A stretch of DNA of 64,000 nucleotides from NCBI GenBank assembly GCA_010094045.1, contig ML986688.1, positions 71,411 through 135,410 on the forward strand, in the 5' to 3' direction. Below are positions 35,514 to 46,145 of the stretch, one piece after another. The stretch's first letter is position 1, and every line of letters starts with the position of its first letter. The position numbers were made by a program, and so were the translations under genes. Source of the stretch: Lojkania enalia (Eukaryota > Ascomycota > Dothideomycetes > Pleosporales). The notes below the pieces were generated by a model. That model saw only the letters and a program-made list of their open reading frames with translations, had not been told where the DNA came from and ran no database searches.

Positions 35514-38500
35514 GCTGCATAGTCAGAATGATAGCAGTCCTGGAATTGGCGTTTCAAAACGGTTATTTTGCGAGAATTGACCAAAATAGGCGACCATGGG
35601 CAATTTTTTCACGTACAGGAATCTTGCGTTTTGATTGCATTTCATGGAGTTTCACAACTACAGCATTTTTAGATGGGATTGATACCACGGCATTTTTTTT
35701 AGGATGTGGCTTAGGGATGTAGGATAGTGGATAAGTATGATTGCGGGTAGTTTGTAGAGAACGATTGATGAGTGAGATATTCGATGGTAGGACTTTGATG
35801 TGTGCACCTTGATAAGATGCCGATGATTCAATGATTTAGAAAGCGAGTCTGGGTCGATTAGCATAGATCCCCTTCGACGCCGAACTAACAGGTAACTGAT
35901 TTAGGAATGACGTTGATGAGCTTTGAAAGGCTGGGCCGTGCGTAAAGATTAGACTTTCGAGGATCTGCGGAAGAATCGAAGTATGGATTATACCTCCGTC
36001 AAAGTTGTATGCATTCCTCAACAATATTTTCTTATTTTCATTGAAAAATAGCAAATAGTGCAAAGCTCCACGTAAAAGATACGCGTAAAACTTCTGGTTT
36101 TGGCGCGGGCTTGTACTACTATCCCATCCTATTTCCGACGCGCTGCGATTGTTTGCCTGGGATGATGGGTGGAGGAATTTAGTTTGAGTCCGTTGTTTTC
36201 ATGTATATATTTAATTATTTGAAATGGTCTGGCTGCTTGGCGAATGAGTTTTATGCATGGCGTATAGCTGCAGAAGGAAATTCTATCCCTTTACGGTCCT
36301 TGTTCATTCGGGACGGCAGTAGCGGGTCATGATAAAAGACTCGGAGGGCACTGGGTGACGAACTGGATTTGAAGGTGGAATTATATGTAAATATGTCAGA
36401 TAATTTGCATTTTACAAATTCTCTCGAATACGAGCTTTGTGCAGAAAGGATATAATGCGAAAAACCCAGAGAATCACGACGATACGGCGATATCACCTCA
36501 ACATACATTGACCTAGCAATCCCTTTACACCGTTAATACGTAACACGACGTCAGTATATCCACGCCAATGCCTCCTAATGCTCGATTCGGTAGCAACGGT
36601 GAGGATTATAATTGTTTGCAGGCAATCAAGAAACACTCGAATACTTTGACAGCACCACAAGACTCGATAAACTTTGATGTATCAAGGCAAGGGCAGGAAG
36701 CTCGAAGTCATTGGCCGCAAATCTACTCACAAATGCGACCACCATCATAGTACTATAGTACTGTTTCCTTGAGCACCACCAAGAATTGCCAACATCAAAC
36801 TCTACACTGCTAGAGGATTTGGACTATGACTATATATCTACAAAAATAATGCAAAGTTCTATTGCCATGTGCGCACCTATGTGCCATGAACTATAAAGTG
36901 ATAGGTCGCGTGGGCAGTTTTCTCAAAAACCACGCGGACCTGTGTCATGGAGGCACGGAAAGACAATTGAGGAACGAGTGCATCAAAGTTCTATGAGACA
37001 ATATATAATAACTTTCCTAGGCTGTAGAATGATCCGGACAATGGGTTCATAATGACACAAGTGGCCCATTTATTAACATTTCCAAAGAAAAATTTTCCTG
37101 AACAAATTGTATGAACAGGCGATAACCCCCGTTGTAAGGATCAAAGCCTCACGAGAAAAATCTGCACACCATGTTCGAAAAGTGTAGACTCCTCAACTGA
37201 GAGTATTGGTTTCAACACGGTGGCAACCGCTATATACGAACAGCAATATGCAAAATATCCCTGACCGCTATCATCTTCCTTGTATTGTGGCGATGGAATT
37301 TGTTAGTGAAGCTAAAGGACAAGAATGAGAACAACATAAGCTTGCATAAAAGTGAGTACAAACGTGTTCGTGACTTCGGTAGCCCGGCAAGGTAAACCCT
37401 ATATATACTGACAAACGAACCAAGAATATCGTCCTATATTAGAAAGGAGTTACTCCAAATATCAATAAGGACACGCCACATTACCACCAAGTCTTGGGCT
37501 ATTTGTTCGGAATACCAAATTCAAGAAGTCAAGAGTCAAATGCACTTTCCTAGAATGCTGTAAGTGGAGTCACACGGAGGACAAACGTTGCGTCAAACAT
37601 CCTCACCTCGAAAAGACAAACACTCTCAATAAAATCGGGAACCAAGGAGAGACATAGCAGCAGCTTATATTGCCCAACATGAGCCTCAACAGTTCCGCAA
37701 TGAATTGCATAAGAGAAGGATTCACAACGAGTCACTTGATCAGCGCAAAGAGCAGGAAATTGAAATTCCATCATGAGCAGACCACGACCGAGCCATAAGA
37801 CAGTCTTAGAATGAACTGATAGGGCTATTCATCTGCAATCATCAGTGTTAGCGCGGATCAGGAGTGTAGCAGTGCCCCCGATGTTAGAGGCAATCAAGTT
37901 CTTATAATAGCTAATAAAGGATTCTATATAAGGTGGTATCTCGAATCGAGCAAAATAATACATGATGATCGCCAGTGGTTTGCAAAAGCTATTTGAAACA
38001 ATCACTAGACAGCTTCCCAGAATTTACCAGCAAAATTTCTAGACAAAATCACGTCAAACGAGCACATACAATGCTCTAAAAACTAAGAACCATCGAAGTG
38101 ACGCGTCCACCCAGCATTTCAAATACATTTAATGAAGGAATATGCAGTATAAGCTCTCACAATTGCATTATTGTACGAAAGAAAAAAGCTGGAGGGGTCT
38201 CTCACGCTCCACTAGAGTATTCACAACCCTGATATGTACTAGACTGAATCAATGAGATTATCGATACATATATTTTCTGTGGTGAGAGGTGAATCTTGAC
38301 TCAGGGAGGGATATGAGGAACTGAACTGATTGATTGAAGATGGCCAGCGGGCCATATTTATGTACATGGAAAAGGGGTATATCAGCTGATATCCAGCGTG
38401 ATATCGAGCGTGATATCGTACGACGATGTCCGATACAGCTCGGCAGACTTGCCAAAACCCCCATCGCATTTTCCATATTAGAAAGTATAAGATTCATAGT

Positions 38501-39236
38501 GTATGTCATCAGGATCTAACTCATGAAAAAAGGACAATTAGCAAGACTAAGTCAGATGCGTTACTTGTCTAGAATATACGGTTTTTATTTTGTTGATATC
38601 TATCAAATCTGACGAGAACCTGTAGAAGAAAGAAATTTGTCGACCACTCTCGTGATTCTTCACACCGTTACTGCCGACAGTGAAGAGTATTTTAGAGTTC
38701 GAGGTGGGAAGACATCTGGGAAATGATGTATAGTGCTGAAGATACACCTCAGTCGGGTTGGGTATGTCTTTGTAGGACTAGGGCATATGTGACGTGGTCG
38801 AGGGGATGGGGCGAAAGTTTTGCTGCCTACCTGAAGGGGAGGGAAATAATATATTAAGCACTCATAAAGCTATTAGCTCAACTATTAGCTTATACTCTTG
38901 CCTTCCTTAATCCCTCCCTGCTCCTTCCCAAGATGCATACATATTCTTATTGACGCGTGCTATCGGCCCCTTCCCAACTTGGAAAACGCTACAGCCTTTT
39001 CCTTCTTATAATAATTCTCAGCTCGTTTTCTTCCTTGAAAACCTCATTCGAAACATCATGATGCCTCGCGGAGATAAACTAATTACATGCACCCTTTCGT
39101 CTCTTACTTACCGCCACTACCACCTCATTCACCACTACTCAATCCGCCCATGCGGAAACAAAATCCAGCATACATCTCCTAGCCGCACAGGTCGGATCAG
39201 CCCCAACAGGCAGAACAGCATTCAAGCCTTCCAGCT
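35514..39236. other. AT-rich gene-free block
   Basis: 3.7 kb with no ORF above about 90 codons on either strand, clearly poorer in G and C than the flanks by eye. I see no transposase or reverse-transcriptase fragments and no long terminal repeats. It holds short palindromes (AGTACTATAGTACT at 36749-36762) and the repeat cluster at 38379-38418. It could be a RIP-degraded element remnant, a large regulatory spacer, or host a noncoding RNA; none can be shown here. Confidence 0.5.
38379..38418. repeat. Palindrome plus tandem 12-mer cluster
   Basis: A perfect 14-bp palindrome (ATATCAGCTGATAT, 38379-38392) is followed by two exact head-to-tail copies of AGCGTGATATCG (38395-38406, 38407-38418). 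GATATC occurs three times within about 30 bp. This could be a binding-site cluster, but no gene start lies within 500 bp. Confidence 0.7.
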
Positions 39237-39698
39237 TCAGATCCCCGGGTCCAAGAATTTCCTCTCCCTCGAAATCCAGACGTCGGTCCAGATCTCTCTC
39301 CGCCAGATTTCGCACCAACCTCTGAGAAGCTTAATTTGCAGAGTCAGATACCTTATACATCCCATTAGCTCGTCTCGGAGACCCCGGAGCCTCGACGGGA
39401 GCTCCGATGAATGCCTTAGCTGAACCTTAAATATCGTCAAGGAAAATGCTAAAGTACATGCTTCGTGGTAAATTTGCTTGGAGGTCAGCAGAGGCGAAAG
39501 GGCCCGCGAGGACGAAGGCGGCAAGTAGATGGGAGTGTAGCTGAACGTATACGTATAGCAAATGAGGCGTAGTTCGGTCGGGAGCCGCAACAAGCGGGAC
39601 ATTTTCTCAACTTGCGGTGTACACGGTCTTGACTCTAGAAGTTGGGGCCTGGATGCCATGACGAGGATAGGTGTGGTAGCTGCCGCCATGTGCTCCAT
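39237..39698 (-). CDS. 2EXR/F-box-like protein, possibly truncated
   Basis: The ORF gives 153 aa from the ATG at 39698. Residues about 33-85 match the pattern of the fungal 2EXR (F-box-like) domain: LLRLPTELRLICYTYTFSY, then LLTSKQIYHEACTLAF. Such genes are abundant in filamentous ascomycetes, and their targets are mostly unknown. The stop falls right after a GGGG run (FLDPG-I-stop). The reading frame that would follow one extra G stays open for about 34 more codons (DLKLEGLNAVLPVGADPT) to a stop at 39139. The gene may therefore be frameshifted, or the shorter form may be real. Isolated position next to the AT-rich block. Confidence 0.6.
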   Translation of the reverse strand: MEHMAAATTPILVMASRPQLLESRPCTPQVEKMSRLLRLPTELRLICYTYTFSYTPIYLPPSSSRALSPLLTSKQIYHEACTLAFSLTIFKVQLRHSSELPSRLRGLRDELMGCIRYLTLQIKLLRGWCEIWRREIWTDVWISRERKFLDPGI

Positions 39699-41822
39699 GT
39701 CGTGTGCTAGACATTCCGGTGAATGGTATTCACGGTATTGTAAGGCTGGTCGGCGAAATTAGATTCGGCTCCTAGTAAGCTGAGGGATGGGGATGTTGAG
39801 TGGTGATGGAGCTAGGTAGATACGTTCTAGAACGCCACAATAGACTAGCGGGGTTGACGAGTACTGTGGCTGAGTTGAAGGTACCCTGTCCCCTTTTTCC
39901 GCGCCGTAGAATTGCAGCGGGGAAGGATTGTGCCGAGCGTATGGGGCGCCCAGATTCCTAATTCTTAGTCGAAGGTGTGCATGGCCAGAAAATTTTTGTC
40001 ATGCGTGAACACACCGACTCCGGACTTGGGCGTTTCCTTGGCAATCAGGATGAGGAACTTGGAAAGTCATCACGTGTCGGTTGCGAACACGGCATCGCCG
40101 GTTCAGGAAGCTGAGTATACACCTGAAATAGAAAAGTACTAGAAGCTCAACCGACTAGAAGATTTTCTTACCTATAAGTCTTACCTAAAGAATCATTTGC
40201 GAACTACCCAGTCAGAATAAGAGAATCTAGAATACGTGGTACCTGGAGAGGTATGCGCGGGTTTTACCAAGCAACCTTAGAATTCTTTCAAGCCTAGGAA
40301 TAGACATGCTGTGAACAGCTCGCTTGCTTGCTTCTAAGATCAGCAATGTTGTCATCCTCGCCGTCTTCTTCTCTTCTCCGTCGCCCCGACGTACATGAAT
40401 GGCTTCTACTAATTACCGCATACAGAAGGCTGTAAAAGAAAGGGAGAGGTATTGCTATTCAAAGAGCGTCCTCTACAATCAGTTCATCATTGGAAATAAC
40501 TCTCGCCGATCCGTAGACGAGAGTAGATAAAATAAGCTTAACCCCACTCTCCATCAAAGAAGCGAAGGTGTGTCCGACACATGGTTGAGCAGCCGAATGT
40601 CGAGTCCTCTTTGGAATTGCCCCGCATATGCCATCGCTTGTTGGTCACTTGGGCTGCGGCAAAGGGAGTCTAGGTCGGCTATGATGCGTCTTGGTAGGTC
40701 CCCTAGTGCGTGTTGTGGACGGCGAGCTACAAAAAACACTGAGTAGCTAGCTACTCATTTCTCCCACTCCATTTCAGTGCGGTACTCGGTCCTATATGGG
40801 TGGTCCACGAAATGACTTTGAACCGAGGAATAAACACTGAAGACACTTGACCGTCCAGGCACTAGCTCCGTCGATCCAGAACTACGATGTGGCTTTCTAG
40901 AGGATTATAGATCTGGAATGTAAATTTAGTAGCATGAATTTCGTCCTGGCCAGCCATAGAGAAGGCGTTTTTAGACGTCCCTCAAAGCCATTAGAAGCCA
41001 TCAGCACGCCCTCAACGCCCACCTCGCTGCATGGAGACGGATGGCATTTCCCTAATGCACGCGATGATCAGATGGGAAAGGAGGGAAAAAGCAGAACTGC
41101 GGCGCCCGCAGAGCGATCGTGACAGGCGGATTCGATCTAAGTTCTTGCAATCCAGAGTTCTTTGCCCTCCACCGGCGGCTTGATAACCCGTAGAGTGCGT
41201 ACAGGGAGCTTAAGGGCTCGGTTGGCTTCCCTTTTCCAGCTGAGGGCGTCGGCTGGCGGGCATCACGCGTGCCCGCAAAAACAGGGCTCGCAATGGAACT
41301 TGATCTCCTGTTGCAGACGGTGGCGGCCGCGGTGCAGTTGGAGGTGGTCAATGGGCGCGAGGGCCAGCTCGCCGTTGTCGTGGTGCGTGCATCGGATCTC
41401 GGGCTATCCTTGTTGAAAGGAGTCTGTGCCCGGCCCCTGTGGCCACGCCATCTGAACGCCATCCTCCACTACTCAGCTGAACATGCTCCCCCAACTCGCA
41501 GTCCAAGACTCGCACCGCGCTGAAACTGCTAATAGCCATGCTGGATCCGGGCCGTACCCCAGCAGCCTTATCCTGTAAATCATCGGGAGGCGCGATTGTC
41601 GCAGCTGAAAATCACGAACTTTGGCTGTCGATCATGGAAACGCTCATCCTCCGCCCTGCATCACCTCTTCGGAGGAGAGCTGGGAGCACATCGTTTCATC
41701 GAGCCGTGTAGCGTACAGTGGTCACTCCCGGGCCTTTCCTGCCGCAATGAGGCCTTCGCAGCGCGGTTCTTTGCCGTCCCGAATTTGTGAAGCGGCGCTG
41801 TCGTGCGGTTGCAGATGCGCAC
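39699..41822. other. Intergenic block, AT-rich then GC-rich, no clear gene
   Basis: The left part is mixed. A perfect 18-bp palindrome lies at 40740-40757. On the minus strand, two neighbouring open stretches (about 40887-40760 and 40729-40554) look protein-like (SSVQSHFVDHPYRTEYR; RRIIADLDSLCR), but no splice pair joins them convincingly. From about 41,150 to 41,500 the sequence is GC-rich and open in several frames, so ORF length is not informative there. Confidence 0.4.
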
Positions 41823-42661
41823 ATGAAATCGCCTGAACCCGCCCGTCATATTTATACCCATGTGCCAATCCCTTGCAACGAGCATTTCCGCAGTGAATTG
41901 CTGGCATTGACCGGATCCAGCGTGGACCCTAGTGCTTATGCCAACGGTTCTCCCGCCGTGGCCATGTGAGTTTGTATGAAAGGTGCTGTCGTTCCACTCC
42001 ACTGACTGGTTGGTACAGCCGGATACCTGCATCGCTCCACACCCTCCCATATGCAGAGCCGATCATCATAAAGCTGCTTGCGTCTCGCTACTTGTACTAT
42101 TCACTCTTCATGCCTCCTCCGTCTACACCTACGGGCCTGTCCCGTATATCAAATCTCACTCCATTAAATGGTAGCATCTTCATTCCTAAGGTTTTCCTAT
42201 TTGCCCTCATAGTAGCAACATGTATACGTTTAGCTGTGCTACATTGTACCCGCAGAAAGAGAAAGAAAATAGAAGCTTCCCAAATCATTCAAGAGAAGGC
42301 ACGAATACGAAACCAAGTCATCCCCAGCCATGATCCAAAACAATATCAAAATCCAGAACCCCAACCAGACCACATCCAACCTCCGCCATCATTCAGACCA
42401 ATATATCCATGGATATCTCCGCCCCAGCTTTTACCAGGACCCTATGATCCGCGCATGTATCCGCTGCCGACTATTCGAAGGCATTCATATCATTCTCCTT
42501 TGTCGGAGAGTGAAGCGGAAACGAATAGCATTTCCTACACTCGTCGAGTCTCGACAAACAGTATTCCCGCCCGGCATTCCACCTTCCAGGGTACTGTCAC
42601 TACCAGCAGCAATGGCAGCATCGGCTGGCGGCGCAATCAATGGGTTGTCTCCGGAGGCTGA
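41823..42661 (+). CDS. Single-pass membrane protein of unknown function
   Basis: I propose two exons, 41823-41965 and 42019-42661, giving 261 aa. The 53-nt intron has donor GTGAGT, a CTGAC branch-like site and acceptor TACAG, and it joins PAVA to RIPASLHTLPYAEP in frame. One hydrophobic helix follows (IPKVFLFALIVATCIRLAV), bounded by a basic stop-transfer cluster (CTRRKRKK). The rest is a Pro/Tyr/Ser-rich cytosolic-type tail that ends GWRRNQWVVSGG. If transcription starts later, the ATG at 42110 gives a 183-aa form with the same helix. There is no signal peptide. No family is recognised; it looks like a lineage-restricted fungal protein. Confidence 0.5.
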
Positions 42662-43880
42662 ATCATGCGACCCGATCTCCAACTCGCTTCCACCAAGTTG
42701 AGTTCAGGCGCACGCGATCAGATCGAGCCATCGAGAAAAAAAAAAAAGGGCGCTTGAAAGAGAAGCTGCGGCATCATGTGATGCAGCAGTGGCCACCAAT
42801 TCTCAAACGTAGTGCGGTGCGCGGAATCAAGCACTGCACTGTGGCCAAGTGGTGCTTGGCAGGTGGCTGTCTGCTTACCAGCTGAGCGGGGACCCTGACG
42901 AATAGCCAGCCACCCTCCGCTCTAATTTCCAACCTTTCACCCCTCTAAATATTCGCCTTACCTTCTTTTCTGACGACTCTGTTGGGTAAATATTTGTTCC
43001 ATGGTCATGTGTTTGGCGGGCGTCCAGATGGTGCAGGCGGCTTACTGTTTTCCATTACGGCATTGCATGGAGACACAACATGCATATAATAGAATTAAAA
43101 GGCGTTGTTCATGCTGGGATTTTAGAGCATCGGGCTGGCTGAGATCGCGTATCATGATCTCGTAAAATAATGACTATCATTTTTCGTTCCCCTTCAACTT
43201 GCCTGTTTGGTTCGCCTATACATTTTGCCGCGTCGGGTTACTCTATTGAGATCCTCGCCCGAAGAGAATATGTGAGTTTGTCACATTGAAGGCTGACCTA
43301 TGAAAATGTGATTGTTGCCACTGTTGTTACATGTAGAGATTTGTTGGTTTCGTTTGTGGAAGAGTGGAGTTGGAGTTCGCCTATCCATCCATAGGTTTAG
43401 GTCAGCCACTAGTGTCACATGATAGACATGTTCACTCGGGTCCTGTCAAACTCCCCCATCGGGCAAGGTTCTAATTCTGTCACTAGCTCTCCCGTACAAT
43501 AATCTTGAGCACTGCTAACTATAGTTGGGGGGCACCATGGTTTGCATACGTCAATTTCGCTACGCTGGATCGCTTGAACTACTCGCATGTTTTTAGTATG
43601 GTGCTGCGAGTCTGTGCGGGCTAGTGTTCGCGACTGGATGTTTAGCGACTCTGATGGTATGCTTGCCTTTGAATCTTCAACCTCATAATAATCGCCAGCC
43701 ACGCGCTCAGCCATCGCTGACGCTCAGCGGGGCGAGAATCCGTTTCATGACAAAGTTAGAACCACAAGTTCCGCCCAAAGCGGTGGTCAGTGCTCTATCC
43801 ATAGGGGATTGTTCCAGGGTATGGCGCGTGTCCTTGTCAGCGATATATCGATACTCTTCTTCCATATTTCTAGCAAATCG
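42662..43880. other. Convergent intergenic region
   Basis: 1.2 kb between the tail of the membrane-protein gene (+) and the RRP46 stop (-). It has an A run at about 42736-42747. The minus-strand ORF at 43415-43714 has no recognisable domain and I leave it out. Confidence 0.4.
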
Positions 43881-44737
43881 TCAATCCGCTGTCCTCCATC
43901 TTTGCTCTCTCTCCACCTTCCGCTTGACAACCTGCCTAAGCCATTCCTCTAGATTCCCTTGTTGCCCCTCGACCTCCATGCCTTCGCTCAATTCCACACC
44001 ACCCTCCTTGCAACAGACTTCTTCTGCCATCTCACATGCATCGTCCCACTCCTCATAGCCGAACGATCCATAGCTTTCATTTAGAAGAAGTTTGCGGTCG
44101 CCCGAAAAGGCGAAGACATGCAGGGAGCGTAATGGTTTGGCGCGTAGGAGATCTTTTGCTGTTGGCGAGAGAAGAGGTATGGCGTTTTTGGAGGAAGGGA
44201 TGGCAATCAGAACTGAAGTAAGGATTGTGGAGAGGGGAATTGAGGCGGAGAGGAGGGCGAGGAGGGAAGTGTTCAGGAGATGGGGCAGGAGGGTCAGACT
44301 CTTTTTGGAATCAGCACTTGCACGTCGTCTGACATTTCAGCTTGAAAATACGCACAGTATTGACGCCAAGGACGCTGTCCTCTTCGGGTAGGCTTCGTAT
44401 CTGGAGAGTAATCTGAACTAGTGTCCGTGGTATACTCCTTGTCAAGATGATGCTGCGGAGGGTGTTGTGGAGGAGCGTTTCCAGATGTCGTTCTTTGGGG
44501 CCTGTATCCTTGAATCAATTGACTGTTGCTTCTTCAAAATTCAAGAAGAAGACACATACTCCCTACACCCGCAGCAGGCCTAACATTTACCTCTACCGTC
44601 GCTTCCTCGGGCTGCTCATCCTTCCTCAAGACCTCAATAGGCCCATTTACGGATCCAATTACACAGTATCCATTATGCGTATAAGTTGCCGAACCGTCCG
44701 CGCGGTGCAGATGGGAAAGTACAACTTCCGGCCCCAT
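43881..44737 (-). CDS. RRP46: Exosome core subunit RRP46 (RNase PH fold)
   Basis: RRP46 is one of six RNase PH-like ring subunits of the RNA exosome, which processes and degrades RNA 3' to 5'. Three exons (44737-44560, 44501-44356, 44300-43881) join over introns of 58 and 55 nt and give 247 aa. Family marks are LSHLHRADGSATYTHNGY at about residues 5-23, NGPIEV, then EVNVRPAAGVGSPKERHLE across the first junction, and RTLVQITLQIRSLPEED. After the second junction comes LTLLPHLLNTSLLALLSAS, the typical hydrophobic core. The second acceptor (AAAAAG) is weak, so that border is the least certain. No catalytic RNase PH residues are expected in this structural subunit. Confidence 0.88.
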
Positions 44738-44999
44738 ATTCGTCGTACAATTAAGCTCCGATGTGAGATGGTGTAGCGCGGTGATGTGCGCTGAATTGTG
44801 GAATATGTGAACCCTAGTCCAAAAAGTTGGCGGGGCTTTTGCAAAGCTATGTTCACTGGATGGCTGCGGCTCTGCCGAGGCGCGTCGAGGTCCTCTCACC
44901 AACAACTCCAGCCTCCGCGATTCATAGATATAACCTATTTAGACTTACTCTCTACGTAATTTCTTCTTTTCTTTGGCCTTCTGAATTTCATAAGACATC
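44738..44999. promoter_or_regulatory. Bidirectional promoter, RRP46 and PEX4
   Basis: The two start codons are divergent and 262 bp apart. No long ORF crosses the space, and both 5' ends must be controlled from here. The PEX4 side is pyrimidine-rich (TTCTTCTTTTCTTTGGCC) before the ATG. Confidence 0.6.
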
Positions 45000-45628
45000 A
45001 TGGCGAGCTCGTCGCGCGCCTCATCGCCTACAAAACGCCTCCTCACCGAGCTCCAAACATACCAATCCGACCCCAATGAAGCGCTTCTCGAGCTGGGACC
45101 CGTAGACGACAATGAATTGATGCAATGGCGGGCGGTGATGAAAGGCGTACCGGGCACTGCGTATGAGAGTATGTCAAACCCCCAATCTCTCTGCCTGCGG
45201 CAGTCTATGAAGAGGAGCGCATTGCGCGTCAATAGTACCCGTCCTCAGCTAGACCCCTTCAAGATGAAGCTAGGAACATGAATATTGACCATAGCATGAT
45301 AGATGGCCTCTGGCTCCTCGACATTCACATCCCCACCACCTACCCCCTCACTCCACCCACCATCCGCTTTATCACACCGATCTGCCATCCGAACGTGGAC
45401 TTCAAGACTGGCGAGATCTGTCTGGACCTGCTCAAAACATCCTGGACGCCAGCTTACACGATAACTACGACGTTGACATCAATACATCAGCTGTTGACAA
45501 GTGCGGAGCCGGAATCGCCACTTAATATTGATATTGCGCAGTTGTTTAGGCAGGGCGATTATGTAGGCGCGGAGGCGTTGATTAGGTATTATACTGAGAC
45601 AGAGAGGTATGATGGGAGGAGGCGGTAG
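45000..45628 (+). CDS. PEX4: PEX4, peroxisomal ubiquitin-conjugating enzyme E2
   Basis: PEX4 mono-ubiquitinates the import receptor PEX5 for its recycling from the peroxisome membrane. Two exons (45000-45168, 45303-45628) with a 134-nt intron give 164 aa, the normal E2 size. The first exon holds the basic N-terminal helix and KRLLTELQTYQSDPNEALL. The second begins at the N-G-L-W turn and carries IPTTYPLTPPTIRF, HPNV (about 85-88) and the active-site stretch GEICLDLLKTSWTPAY, with catalytic Cys96. LTSIHQLLTSAEPESPLN completes the UBC fold. LDLLKTSWTPAYT is more typical of PEX4 than of other E2s. All catalytic residues are present. Confidence 0.92.
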
Positions 45629-46145
45629 TGGGTTCTATTGGCTGATACCGTATCATGTGACATAGAGACGGCGGGAAGAACAATGCGTGCGGTTATGTGG
45701 CAAAGATGCTTTCTGCACGAGCACAAGCGCCAAAGTCCTTTTAACAGGATGCTGTGAATGAATGGGACATATATATGGTTTTTGGTGGATGTGTAGTAAT
45801 GATACTAGGCGTTGCGCAGCAGAGATACCTCTTGCATTTTGGGCACCAAATGAATAGTACTTCCAGTTTTGCTTGTATGTTGCGAAGATTGACGCCAAAC
45901 AGTGCGAATATGAATGATTATATTAAATGACTATGCCCGCCCAAAGCTATAAATGAGTGCTAGTGATGATGTTTTGTGCCAGTTTTACAATGCTATTATG
46001 CCAAGATTTATGGTCCGTAAATCATACGCCTTGAAATGGTATCTTCCATCATTAAAGTCGTAAGTCGTAAAGTCATATCCAATGCATCCTGATGCCATGC
46101 GTATGCCCAAGCGATAAAAATGCAAAAAAAAAAAAATTTTCAACG
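45629..46145. other. Convergent intergenic region
   Basis: Tail-to-tail spacer between PEX4 and the membrane-protein gene. It holds a 13-A run near 46124-46136 directly downstream of the minus-strand gene. No ORF is supportable. Confidence 0.45.

Noticed and set aside
35514..39236. Search by eye for a transposon in the AT-rich block
   Set aside because: I found no transposase, integrase or RT motifs, no long terminal repeats and no matching inverted ends, so no mobile element is annotated.
41052..41462. 136-aa minus-strand ORF and overlapping + ORFs
   Set aside because: This block is GC-rich and open in several frames; the Arg/Ser/Thr/Pro content looks like noncoding sequence.
43415..43714. 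99-aa minus-strand ORF after RRP46
   Set aside because: No motif, no family and no splice link to neighbours.
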